Below, piece after piece: positions 22,301 to 32,900 of a stretch of DNA of 64,000 nucleotides. The translations under genes were made by a program, and so were the position numbers. The DNA is from Prosapia bicincta. Taxonomy: Eukaryota; Arthropoda; Insecta; Hemiptera; Cercopidae. Every line of letters starts with the position of its first letter. The stretch's first letter is position 1. The notes below the pieces were generated by a model. That model ran no database searches. It was not told the origin of the DNA and saw only the letters and a program-made list of their open reading frames with translations. The stretch is taken from assembly GCA_036971475.1 (NCBI GenBank), contig JBAIZL010000425.1, positions 1,654,501 through 1,718,500 on the forward strand, given 5' to 3'.

Positions 22301-23075
22301 TGGATCATCAGCAAGCGGTGGAACAGGAGCTGGGTTCCACAGCCGATTATTCGAAGGGGCTGTGGCAGTTGGCAGTAGCCAGAGCAATTATGATGGGGAG
22401 GTTGAAGCTATCTTGGCAGCATCCATTGAACTTGCAAAAATCAAAGGGACCTATAAGGCTGTATTTCTTGTGGACTCTATGGCAGCAATGCAGGGTGTCA
22501 CTAGCAACAGACAAGTGGAATGCCGCCGAACATTGTCCTGTAGAAAGCAACTAGACTCCCTTCAGGAGAAGGGTTGGCAAATTCACATTCAGTGGGTGCC
22601 AAGTCATGTCAATATAGAAGGAAACGAGAAAGCCGACTCTCTCGCTAAACAGGGAGCTGCTTTACCGCAGCCACTTATCTCAACCTCTTTTCAATCGGTC
22701 AAAATACAGATAAACTCAGCTTTAAATCGCAGCACGAGAGAAAACCTAATCAGGGCCTCTCAAAACAAAAGCTGGGCTACACTCGTCACCGAAGGACCAA
22801 TAAACCGTAGCCTTCCCCGCCGCACTGGTGTAGCACTGTTCCGCCTGGCTACTGGCCACGACTACCTGGCGGCACACCTCCACAGGATTCATGTACTCCA
22901 AGCGCCGGATTGCATGTTGTGTGGAAACGGAACTATGGATGCGGATCACCTCCTCACATGCACTTCCTTGGGCTACGTCCAGCCAGACAAAAAGGACAAT
23001 GAGGGACGTCTCTCTCTATTGTACTGGTCAGCGCGCCACCAAATGGCCCAGCAGCCAAGGGTGGGCGTTGGCTAG
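19368..23075 (+). CDS. LINE ORF2: endonuclease, reverse transcriptase, RNase H
   Basis: This 1,235-residue protein would nick target DNA and copy its own RNA into the nick. Domains in order: an APE-like EEP endonuclease, about residues 15-235, with WNAGG (Asn23), GDFNSP (Asp151), RPDLVLV (Asp200) and GCGHRAI (His225); reverse transcriptase, about 460-780, with GYRPITLTS, AGFRTKRST, LVDLKNAFD (Asp593), LPQGAVLS and YADD (Asp686, Asp687); the distal motif KYLGVSMDRKLTWKPH (757-772); RNase H, about 970-1100, with YTDGSS (Asp978), GEVEA (Glu1011 or Glu1013), LVDSMAA (Asp1036) and KADSLAK (Asp1090); and a CCHC finger at Cys1182, Cys1185, His1194 and Cys1198. The first ATG gives a start just before the endonuclease, as expected. 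RNase H after RT places it in the I superfamily; the exact clade (I, LOA, R1-like) needs a tree. Nothing visible prevents activity. Confidence 0.97.
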   Translation: MTSLSANGPSQGPDMSLRILYWNAGGLNDTKFLQFKRNVVKLDVDAFFIVEVGAATEFAEFYKILNYTRYTLPRSRQVASGILIGVRSALRAKFEILNEMQASDKAEVVLLRIWKNGKSYNIVNLYKPPGNILSTAKIEDTLQPNTILVGDFNSPSTRWGYSATTPSGRKIEDMIDEGLLEVKQTPPTFLSYAGQSTRPDLVLVSPNIVLKTQVKLLEDAAGCGHRAIYVNIDTGKLCYIPQRAPKWNFRKADWNQYRKITNEGLSDQLSHQTPELAVEAFNRTILKCAHKCIPRGQVKTFRPFWSTKLGSLKQARNVARKKAERTGSLADCVSLRKSQAVLQREIKQSKRSAFRSFLSTMDFRRDGIKAHRFISRLENDSAPTEQEPFRTGDRMYCEPEDIANLFCKHYANISRVLRPRAAFRFLLKKPLPSCTTAADLDICMREFTISELEQALHNTKINKAAGIDQIFSEMLKNLGGTAKEALLKIINLTWSKHIPQQWRKGEIIPILKKGKPASDTSGYRPITLTSAACKVAERMVATRLHKFFELHNVIDDAQAGFRTKRSTMDHVVYFSQCIKDGYNRRMSSLAVLVDLKNAFDTVWRQMLIHKLSQSAVTGNLFAWIRSFLSQRLIRTRFAGATSKYRLQRQGLPQGAVLSCGLFNLMINDILEAVKSVPGVEALLYADDLIMWATSSNIKSLENTLNAALSKLEQWANENAMAVNHSKTTFQLFSLSTKRQHLILKYKDNVLEEHNISKYLGVSMDRKLTWKPHMEYCAQRAIKRSKILKRLTATTWGANQDVLIAAYKSYVRPILEYGAEATITASNANSHKLEITQNIALRVITGAPKSTPVAAMEAQTQIEPMLARRNKLTLNFWERYKRTYSHRWIYYRHATERLKTQKTSLSTYNDLLNKYNIQPGVPAKPVQHLTFNNLPPASLKLQNHNASKRQSNPSELRAAALETINSNFPPDDWLHIYTDGSSASGGTGAGFHSRLFEGAVAVGSSQSNYDGEVEAILAASIELAKIKGTYKAVFLVDSMAAMQGVTSNRQVECRRTLSCRKQLDSLQEKGWQIHIQWVPSHVNIEGNEKADSLAKQGAALPQPLISTSFQSVKIQINSALNRSTRENLIRASQNKSWATLVTEGPINRSLPRRTGVALFRLATGHDYLAAHLHRIHVLQAPDCMLCGNGTMDADHLLTCTSLGYVQPDKKDNEGRLSLLYWSARHQMAQQPRVGVG

Positions 23076-23085
23076 TAAGTAAGTA

Positions 23086-23098
23086 ATTCCCTATTTCA
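23086..23098 (+). repeat. Target-site duplication, 3' copy
   Basis: Second perfect copy of ATTCCCTATTTCA. Copy A of the large repeat resumes here (TCGCTATACC...) and runs to about 23200. Confidence 0.95.
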
Positions 23099-23199
23099 TC
23101 GCTATACCTAGCGTGATAGGTTTCTTTATGTAATGTTGTTTGTAATGTCTGTTGCACAGAAGTCCCCGGTGAACAATTGTTACTGAACTTTAATGCAGC

Positions 23200-23780
23200 A
23201 AACTATAAAATTTTCTTTACTTTCCATTCCAAAATTATATATAGAGATATAAACAATGTACAAGATGTTTTCAAATTATTTTGTTTCATATTTATTTCAT
23301 GTTTAAGTTGGACTTTATGAAAAACAGAACTATTAAGGTCCTGTATATTGACCAGATAATGTCAAGAAATTAAAGTCTTTCTAACGTATCGTGTAGGCCT
23401 ATTTGCTGTAGATCAATTATCTTTTTAAAATTATTAACAGCAGTTTTGTCTAATTGATAGAAGTGAGATTATCTTCGATTTTTAGAGGTGTTTTTAGATC
23501 GAAATATGTTAAACACTTGTATAAATAAAACCAGTAACTTTGTATATCATCATAACATGAGCAGCAAGGAACTACACATTTACCAAGCATGTCGGTTGGT
23601 TTGCTGTAACACTCAGAGATATGGATTTGCGTGAACCTCCATAGTTTTGATAGCCCTCGGTTTATAAACTATTCACTCAAAAAACAAATATAATTATAAA
23701 AATACGTATGATAATTATTACAAATAAAATAAATACAAATATAAATGATAATGCACAAATAAAAGTCCTTAGATATTCCT
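23200..23780. other. A+T-rich spacer, nothing recognised
   Basis: Between the end of copy A and the right arm of the inverted repeat. I see no reading frame or repeat worth naming. Confidence 0.5.
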
Positions 23781-24160
23781 TGGCACTGAGACCATTTTCA
23801 CATAGCTAACAATGTACTACTCAAAAATATAGTCTAATAGAGGATGTCGTTGAAACCTCTATTGCACAACCTTAAATTGCTGCAATGGTTACCACATGAT
23901 ATCATGAATAATGCTCTAGGTTTAAGAATGAACTATAAGAATAAAATGAACAAAAAACTGGAATAACTGTATCGAACCTTCCGTCCCAACCAGACAATGC
24001 AAAAGGAAGCGGAAAACTACAACACAATTAAAGCAACGAGAAAAAGAATGCATATAAATATTAACAAACAAAAATAATAGTGGAACACCATAAATGGTAA
24101 GGGGAATGGAAAATTTGCAAGGAAATTCGTTTTCCATTCTGCCACCTAATAATATTCTGA
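23780..24160 (-). repeat. Right arm of the 9-kb-spaced inverted repeat
   Basis: Reverse complement of 14370-14790 (for example CGTTGAAACCTCTATTGCAC and ATGGTTACCACATGATATC). It lies directly against the start of copy B. Confidence 0.85.
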
Positions 24161-25159
24161 CAAATATATGTACATCTTTATAATATTTGTAATTATAACA
24201 GTAAATAAAAACAATGCCAATGGCATTGCATGTGGCAAAACCACATCCATTACAACAAAATCAGAAAATATGCCATACACAATACTACATGTAATTCCTC
24301 TTGCAATACCGTATGCAATACCTCAAGCAATATCAAGTGAATACCACAAGTGTACCGCGTACAACACCATTCTACACGGAATACCATATGTAATACCGCA
24401 TACAATAGGATTTTCAATACCCCTAGCATTATTACATTATATGCTACTCTAATACTACTATTTTAATATAATTAATTTTAATGGTATATATACAATAAAG
24501 CGTCGAAATACGAGAAAATGTTATTCAGCTTCAAAGCCGATTCAGAGGGCAAAAACGTAACTTGATCATCTCTTTGAGATGTAAGAGTTTATAATTTATA
24601 CAAGAGTTAATATTATAAAAGGAATGAATGACACCAAGGTGTAATTGATAGTTATCTACTAGGAGAAACGGAATTTAGAAATAAATTTAAAAACGAAGTG
24701 TTTAGGAAAGGCGCTTGTACGCTAGCGTTCACTAAGAAGGCACTGCAAATTTTCTTTCATGTGACTATGTATGCCAGGTAAAACCAATAGAGGCAGGGCG
24801 TGAGTATACGAATTAGGAACAAAGTATGTAACAAATACAAGGTGAAATACAAGACGCCCGTAACAGAAACATTACTGGCTGAAAGAAGAAAGAAAATGCA
24901 GAAATGGTGGAATTCGTAAACAGTTAACGCATTGACAAGCCACAACAAGCGAAACCAAAATATGGGTAGTTTAAAGATATACAAAGAATGTGAGATGAAA
25001 TAGAAGAGAACAATATTTCAAGACATGAAACACGTTTTTATGATAATGAAACATTCTTCAAAATGTTATCATTTGAGAAATTAAGAAAAACATTAATCTC
25101 TTATACCTCAATACTTTGCAGTAAACGTAAACCAACGAGCACACTATTATTCCATTTGA

Positions 25160-25915
25160 AGTTTGACAGGAAACGTGACATTTGGCAAAGCCATTAGCGT
25201 TGCATATGCAGTGCTCCTGTTATCAGCGGAAATGCATGGAAACAGGAATCAAGATAATCTCGTACATCCTCTAATTTGTCGATAACAAATTCATAACGAG
25301 ATCTGAGATAGAGTATAAGCTGAAGATAAAACTAATATTGAGGTTAACAAAAAAAGGTAAAGAATTCATATTACTATGTTATTAACATGCATATTAATAT
25401 TAAATTAAAAACCGTGCACCACACAGGGTGTACAAAAATTTAGCAACATACAATAAATATTTTTTTAAAGTTAATAGTTCCAAATACACATGGCCGTATA
25501 TCATAATAATTGCGTATAGCTCAGTACACTGTGTCGCGATGTATTGCTGCGAGCTCTTCTTTTACTCAACTTATAAAAGTGTTAGTGGTGGTTGCGTGGA
25601 GTGTATTGCAGACTGCGCTTTTTAATTTATGACCGTACATGAAGATATGTATTGGCAACAAAGTGACCAAGCAGTCTCACCTCCCGGGAAGTCGCCAAAC
25701 AGACGCCTGAGCGTCGGTGGCAACGTTGGTACTCTTGTTGAGTTCTAGTGATTTCGATGCCAATGTCCGGTACATGGTAAATGTTTGCACCCAGGAAATA
25801 CTCAAGCGATTTTACGTACGCTAAAATTTTACTGTCAATGTGTTTGTTGTAAGGAGATATGGCCCCACCATATTCGAACCGAGAAGTCACACTATTCAGT
25901 GACCTGAAGGAAACT
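25160..25915 (+). repeat. ~755-bp tandem unit B1
   Basis: Starts TTGACAGGAAACGTGACATT. It includes a dispersed core (25185-25320), then ACAGGGTGTACAAAAATTTA, CACTGTGTCGCGATGTATTG and TCTCACCTCCCGGGAAGTC. It is followed head to tail by unit B2 at the next TTGACAGGAAAC. Confidence 0.85.
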
Positions 25916-26076
25916 ACATTGACAGGAAACTTGACATTCGGCAAAACATTTAGAGTTGCATGTAGCGCTCCTGTTAGCAGCGGAAATGCCTGGAAACAGG
26001 AATCAAGATAATCTCGTACACCCTCTAAATAGTGCCCGTGCTTAGAAAAAACATAATTTGTCGTTAACATATTCAT
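25627..26076 (-). pseudogene. Unrecognised 149-codon minus-strand frame across the tandem junction
   Basis: The frame starts in tandem unit B2 and ends in B1. Its middle has protein-like composition (segments SPYNKHIDSKILAYV, FLGANIYHVPDIGIE), and corresponding open segments occur at 26440-26640 and near 17000-17090. The first part (RDYLDSC...ALHATL) corresponds to the dispersed core. A GAG|GTGAG donor-like site follows the GVCLATSREV segment, and TTTCCAG precedes the ALHATL segment, so separate exons are possible and the present frame may be fused artificially by the tandem duplication. I recognise no domain. It could be a decayed gene, a decayed transposon, or chance openness. Confidence 0.3.
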
Positions 26077-26680
26077 GGCAACTTCTGAGATAAGGTAATA
26101 GCATAAAATTATTACAAACGTTAATTTTAAAACGTTTTAGTAAATAATTCATTATTCTATGTACATATTAATATGAAATTATAAACCGCACAAAACACAG
26201 GGTTTACAAAAATTTAGTAAAACTCGATAAATATATTTTTCAAAGTTAATAGTGCCAAATCACTGTGGACGTCTATCATATTAATTGTGTATAGGTCAGT
26301 ACACTGTGTCGCGATGTATTGCTGCAGGCTCTTCTTTTACTCATCCTATATTGTCGGTGGTGATTGCGTGACGTGTATTGTAGACTGCGCTCTTTAAATA
26401 ATGCCCGTAAAAAAAGATATGTTTTGGCAACAAAGTGGCCAAGCAATCTCACCTCCCTAAAAGTTTCCAGACAGACGCCTGAGCGTCGCTGGCAACGTTG
26501 ACACTCGTGTTAAGTTCTAATGATTTGCATTCCGATGTCCGTTACATTGTAAATGTTTGCACCCAGGAACGACTCAAGCAAGGGGACGTACTCTAAAACA
26601 TGACTGTCAATGTGTTTCTGGTAAAGAGATATGGTCCCATCAGCTTCGAACAGAAACGGTATAACATTCATTGACCTTTG
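25916..26680 (+). repeat. ~760-bp tandem unit B2
   Basis: Second head-to-tail copy of B1, with core at 25925-26100, ACAGGGTTTACAAAAATTTA, CACTGTGTCGCGATGTATTG and CAATCTCACCTCCC. After about 26680 it continues into sequence shared with copy A. Confidence 0.85.
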
Positions 26681-28089
26681 GGCTGTATGTAGGTCGTTCG
26701 TGAAGAACAGGATTTTCCAATGATCAGAACCTACTCTACTAACCTTTCACTTACCCGTCAATGTCAAAATGAGATTTGTCCGACATCGTCAAAGCCCAAT
26801 GAAATCAGATATTCTTTCTTGCTTCATAAAGATGGCGAATAAATTGATCATTAGTGTTCAGTTTTTAACGACTTACTGTATAACTTGATTGAACTTGAGT
26901 TCATGAAATTATTTTTGGACAGAGCTACGACTCTTAGACACTGGTCCTAAGAGCGACGTGGCTTTCCACAATGGAGGATTGCAAGGTATCGGGGTGCAAT
27001 GGGATATTCCCCGAGTGGATGACCAGACTACTTCCTCTTCCCTACTGAACCAGCGGCTTCGGTATTTTGAACCCACTTCGGTTTCCGTGTTAAGAAGCGT
27101 TGGCGCGAGGAGCAAGGTTAAAATATCACTTAGTCAAGTAGCCTTTCGACTAAACTGTCGCCTTGTTGATAACATGTCTATACGGCTATTACTCATGCTT
27201 GAATACTTCCCTGTACCATGGCTACTAAACTCCTAATGCTACACTATAACTTCCCAAAATTTATTTTCCTTCGCACTGCCTCCAACCTTCGAATGTTCCC
27301 ATGATCTTGAGCAATCATTTATTTAAAATGACAAAACTAAAACTGTATAACAGACATAGTATTCTCGAATATTAAAAAGGAATCTAATAGGGAAATTGTA
27401 AGATAATGTTTTAAGACTGAACTATTGTAATGTCTGCAAAAGATTGTTTATAACAAAGATGAAGAGGCTTTGTATTGTTGTTATTACAAGGCTTATGTCT
27501 CTAAGAAATGCAAGACGTGAATGATTGGAAAGAAAGTAAAGCTTTAATGTGAATGCTTGGACGTAAAACATTTCCAAGTAGTAGACGGGGGAGGGGGTGC
27601 AGAAAAGCATCACTTAGGATAACAACAAAGTATATTTACAGTATATAATTATATGCCAGAAAATATAAAAGGAAATAATGATTACATATTTATTAACAAT
27701 ATGAACGAAACCTTTATTGATATAAGTAGTATAGAATAATATTAGAACTTGTACGCACTACAACAATGTGGTGGCTTGGAGATATCAATATGTAAAACGA
27801 TGTATAACAGATACCTTTTAGAAATTATATTTAATTAAAATTATCAGTTAAAACTCTAATACACCTTACACGAAACTCTGGAAAAATATAGTAAAATCTC
27901 AAAATAGGAACTATTTATTTTTAATATGTTTTGTGAAACCTAACTTGATTTATAAATATTTTTACTGTAAAACTCTTTGGCAATAAACCTAAAAATATTC
28001 TCATAAGTAAAATAATTAAGTCTTCTGTTTAAAAAAATCGTTAGCACAAGTTACGAATATTTGACACATTTCATAAAAGATATACTTTT

Positions 28090-29350
28090 GATTAAAATTT
28101 TTAACGCCATCGACGACGACGCTATCAGTGAGGGAATAGAGAACTATCCGAAGTAACAACGTAAACTTTCCGTTTGGAGGTAATAAAAATTTAATTTAAA
28201 TGGAACTGCACAGATTAAACGGAATCCCTTTCTAGCAATTAAGGGGATGAAATGAATTTCAATAAGTATTTCCAGAGGAAAAAAATGTAATTAAATAAAA
28301 ATATCTTTTGTTCTTACTCATTATTTTTAGTTTTTATTATTTGTAATAACAAAGGTTAATGTTTAGTGTGTAGTTATCTTTCAAATGAAACCTATTTAAT
28401 TGGTTAATATCACTTAATATCACTAATAATCACAATACTCAGATACAATCTTTATGGTATAAAATCTAGTGGTACGCATGTATTGGCAAACGGTGAACAT
28501 TTTACATTTGTTGTTGTAATTTTTAACAAATATTTGGTGACTACATTTCAGAGATAAGTCTGATGTTGTTAGAGAAAATCAAATTTCCCAAGTCAATGTA
28601 TAAAGTTTGCTTACTACTGATACACACTGGATATTCCCTATTTCATCGCTATACCCAGCGTAATAGGTTTCTTTATACAATGTAGTTTGTAATTTCTGTT
28701 GCAGAGTTAAAGTCCCCGGGTGAACAATGTACTTTATTGCGGAAACTATGCAATCCACTTTACTTATTACTCTAAAATAAACATTTTTAATTGTAAACAA
28801 TTTACACCATCGACAACGGCGCTATCAGTAAGGGAATAGAGAACTATCTGGAGTAAAAGCGTATTTCCAGTGAAACTATACAGACTAAACGAAAACCCTT
28901 TCTAGATATCAAGGGGATGAAATGAATTTCAATTACGATTTTCAAAGAGAAAGTTTTTTAATTAAATCAAAATATCTTTTATTCTTATTCTTTATTCTTA
29001 GTTTGTATTCTTTGTATTAAAGAATAGGTAAATGTTTAGTGTGTAGTTATCTTTCAAATGAAACCTATTTATTTGGTTTAGACTTCACTTAATAGTGTAC
29101 AAAATCACAGTGCTCTGATGAAATCATTGTGCAATATGCAGCTTGGTGGTATGCATTTATTGGTATGTGGTGAACTTTGGACATTTGTTATTGTAATTTT
29201 CGACAAATATTTAGTGACTACATTTCTGGGATAAGACTGATGCGTGGTTACAAAAAATCAAATTAACCAAGTCAATGTATGAAGTTTGCTTAGTACTGAT
29301 ATACACTGGATATTCCAAGTTTCATCGCTATACCCAGCGTATTAGGTTCC
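28090..29350 (+). repeat. Imperfect tandem duplication (28090-28670, 28790-29350)
   Basis: Both halves contain CGCTATCAGTGAGGGAATAG-type sequence, GATTAAACGG/GACTAAACGA, AAGGGGATGAAATGAATTTC, TAATGTTTAGTGTGTAGTTATC-type sequence and a final ATCGCTATACCCAGCGTA. Copy A has a single version (18700-19245), so this duplication is specific to copy B. Confidence 0.8.
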
Positions 29351-29359
29351 TTAATAGGT

Positions 29360-29840
29360 TCTTATAAACATAAAAATGAGTACAAATATAAATTGACAAA
29401 AAAGATAAATATAAAATTATTAATATAAAACAAACAAAAATATAATTCCAAATAATTATAAATAACAAATATTTAAAAAAATACAAATATAAACAAAAAT
29501 GTAAAAAGAAATATAAAAATCAAATTAAATACAAATAAAAATGTAAATTTAATTACATATATAAATAAATATTTAAATATCCTTATAGTTATAAATTTAA
29601 ACATTAACATGAATATTAATATAAATAGAAATACAAATACATTTATAAATAGTTATTCAAATTAATCAAATGGATATAAATTTAAATGAATATAAATATA
29701 ACTATAAATAATTATATTATTAGGAATATGCCTAATAAATACAGTAACAGGTTTAGGTACAAGTACGAGTTCACATCCAACTACAAGTACAAATGCGAAT
29801 ACAAGTGCAAATTCAAGGGAGATTACATGTACAACTACAA
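29360..29840 (+). repeat. Degenerate A+T low-complexity tract
   Basis: Dense imperfect repeats of AAATATAAA/AAATACAAA type, drifting to AAGTACAA-type units near 29755-29840. No coding signal. Confidence 0.85.
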
Positions 29841-29939
29841 GTAGAAACACATGTTCATATAAAAGTCCGTTATATTTTTCATATTTTTTAAAAAATGTAT
29901 AGTAGAAAGATTATTTTAATTGAAAGCTTTTCAAGGATT

Positions 29940-29957
29940 CCCCCCCCCCCAAAAAAA
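29940..29957 (+). repeat. Homopolymer junction C11A7
   Basis: Eleven C residues followed by seven A residues, unusual in this A+T-rich setting. Confidence 0.9.
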
Positions 29958-32900
29958 TCAGTTGTATTTCAAGTAGTTAGTACTTCCATAACTTATGAGA
30001 AAACAGTGTGATATTGGAATTAAATTGTCCAGTATTTGAATGTCTGTACATAATAATCAACTCATGATAAGAGATTTCAGGCTTAGGGTTTTCGCAAGAC
30101 ATTTATGTTTTCTTTCGAAAATTTCAAAATATATTCTGCTTTTGTCTGTGTTTAGGTCTAGGATGTTTGTAATTAAGGTAAAGTTCTCTCTTTTTCTATA
30201 GTAAATTTTAATTTTATAAGTATCTCATTTACATAATCTTGAGTAACGTATTAGATTTTTAGTACTTTTTGATTCATGTACATGTACAAAATCTAACTAG
30301 TCCCTCCTGTCTCTCCAGTCTACTATTGATCCAACATAGATAGAGCCTATTTTAGGGCGAGATGTGAACATATTAAGTTCCTCCAAACTTTACCTGAAAC
30401 TTACCTCTTGCGACGTAAACAAGCCCAAAGTGAGAAGTGAAATTAGTTTTGGGCACGGACGGAATTTTATCAGCCTTATTGTGTTACTCCGCTTTGACGT
30501 CCTAAAGGCACTTTGTCTTCCTCCTCCGGCTCTCCAAACCCCTTTGCGACGGCAGCTCGTAACGTCCTTCATCATGGGCACTAACTTGATTTCGTTTAGT
30601 TTACTTCATTGTTCAAAGAATTTAAAGGAAGGTTCAATACTCTTAAACAAAACGTGTCATGTAATAATATAAACACCTTCCTAACATGTAACTTGAATAA
30701 AAGTTTATAGAAATGGAAATGATATAAAGAAATAGAAAAACGAAATTTAGTCAGTGAAACTCACGCGACAGAATTATACTTCAATAAAACTTATTCAGGT
30801 TTAAATAGATTCTATTTATTAGTAATAAAAGAATTAATTTATTAGAAAACCTTTATTAGAAGCTAAAAACTTACTGAATAACAAGGATCATTAAAAAAAA
30901 TTAAAGTGAATTCCTACTAGGGTCATTGAAAAATATTTTTTTATTATTTTTTGTTATATAAAGAGCCTGCAATTATTATAAATAAAGTAACATAACCCTT
31001 GGGTAAAAATCTGTTCTACCAAATAACTTACAACATAAAATCATCTGTCTTATGATATCATATATTATCACTTATTTTAAACTAAATGGAATGGATAGTC
31101 ATATTGTATACCTTGCCGCTTTTGTCAAAGGATTTTCTCACATGTAAAACTTAAATTATTTAAATTTAGTTTATGATGTATTACTTGAAGAAACTTTATT
31201 ACTTTAAAGTGTCATCACTAGAAGTTTAAAAATATGTATTTTAGTATGTTTCTTGAGTTTATAAATGATAAAAAGTATTTTAATAACGACTGAAAATATT
31301 ATCAAGATATGTACATGGAGAGTGTGAACTAATAGAAGGAGTTGAAATATTGTTCATGGAACTTATTTAAGAGAGCTTAGTAATAGCTTCAGACTCGTCT
31401 AAAGACATTTTCGTTTAAAAATTAAGAATAAATTTATTTTATTCATTATCATTATATTTAAATAGTTATAACAAATATAATTAACATACAATAGCATTAC
31501 CTAATTGACTACTAATAAAGAATAACATTCTACAATAATCTTTTAATGGACAAGTAATAAAATATGATATAACCTACTTGTTTAAAACAGCTGATGTAGA
31601 ATATACATAAAATCAGCTGTTGTATGAAATCATGTTATGGCTTAGTTTAAGCTATAATAATTGTGTACTGTAGATACACAGCTAAAAACGTTTGTTAGAC
31701 AATGCCACTTAGAGCTTGGCTATACATTCTTGAGAATTATTCACGACCAATCCGAACATTGTTTCTCTTTATGTGCGCCATAAAGTACTCACTTCAATAA
31801 ACAGATTTGTATTTTTATATCGAGATAATTGACTACCACAGCTCATTCATTATTTCAGCAATAAAAATTATAATTTAAAATAAATGTGAGCCTAGCAATG
31901 TGTACTACCCTTCTGCAAACCCATTTCGTGAAAATGTCGACCCGAAAGGAAAACAAACAGCGTTAAACAATACTAAGGTTATGACATACTCAGTAATCTA
32001 TCTTACTCCGTCTGCATTTATAAAATAATGGACTCCTCCATTATTAGGAGTCGTGGAAGGAGAAATTAAGCCTCGGTATTTTTATAAGTAAAATAATATA
32101 AGCATTTTCCGAACTAGCGATGTTTGCAGGTAGTAGAAAGGGGCTTGGTAGGCACCCACATAGATTATTTATCATTCATCTGAGTATAAAGAAGAAAGGA
32201 GCACTTCCTAGTTGCAGTGTTTTATCAATTACCTTGGAATGCCTTTTAGAGTCTTTCCAAGCAGTTTCTCTTTTTCAGCACATTTTCCAGTAACATATGC
32301 ATTACTTGATTCATATGCAGTAACGAGCCGATTCATATGCAAAAAGATTCTATTAGAAAAACCCACTTCCATTAAAGAAAGACAATACATAATGGAAGAC
32401 GATACACAAAGGTACATACAATACTTATATAAATCTAATAACTAACAAAAATATAATTGAACACATTTTTTTTGTAATTAGAATTTTTATTTTGTGTTCT
32501 TTATAGACTAAATTACTGGTATTTAATTTTCTTTCGTATATAAATGAAACATTGTTTTTTTCTCTTGGATGTATCAATTCTATTTATTTTTGTAAATACG
32601 ATTATCCTATTTATTTATTTCTGACCAGAATACAGCTCTTGAAATTCCATCAGTAATATTGTAAACTGCAGCAGAGGGTTAAACAAATTTGATGGGGTAT
32701 GGGTTTGTAGTTCGAGTTTGATGAATCAGTTTATTACTTTGTAGTAATGCCACGGTTTATGATTGTGTACTGAGTTAATACGTGCTCAGTAGATATGTTT
32801 GTTTACACACATTTACTTTTGGAAAATAAATATTGTACTTTTGGGCATTAGGATCGCCCTAGGGTTTGCAATGTGTAAGATAGGTGGAATATAAATTGAC

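Larger units (their letters stand above)
19259..23085 (+). mobile_element. Near-pristine LINE (I/R1/LOA group), 3.83 kb
   Basis: A recent insertion: perfect 13-bp target duplication, one uninterrupted 1,235-codon ORF with all expected catalytic residues, and a preserved empty site in the paralogue. The 3' end has practically no untranslated region; the stop codon runs straight into TAGTAAGTAAGTA, a short tetranucleotide tail rather than poly(A). The 5' leader is only 109 bp. It stays open in one frame from the boundary to a TAG at 19351, 14 bp before the ATG. That fits the tail of a truncated upstream ORF1, so the copy may be slightly 5'-truncated, or the family may have a single ORF. Confidence 0.95.
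24168..28760 (+). repeat. Large repeat unit, copy B (partner 15250-19245)
   Basis: Colinear with copy A and uninterrupted by the LINE. It preserves the LINE empty site near 28632-28645 (ATTCCCTATTTCATCGC). Unlike copy A it contains a complete tandem duplication (25160-25915 and 25916-26680) and a partial one at its right end (28090-28670 and 28790-29350). Its minus strand carries frames that also stay open in copy A: 24757-24984, 25627-26076 and 28579-28710. Confidence 0.85.

Noticed and set aside
30364..30672. 102-codon plus-strand frame
   Set aside because: No recognisable domain. Part resembles 41865-41900, where the frame is not kept, so it looks like an old noncoding repeat.
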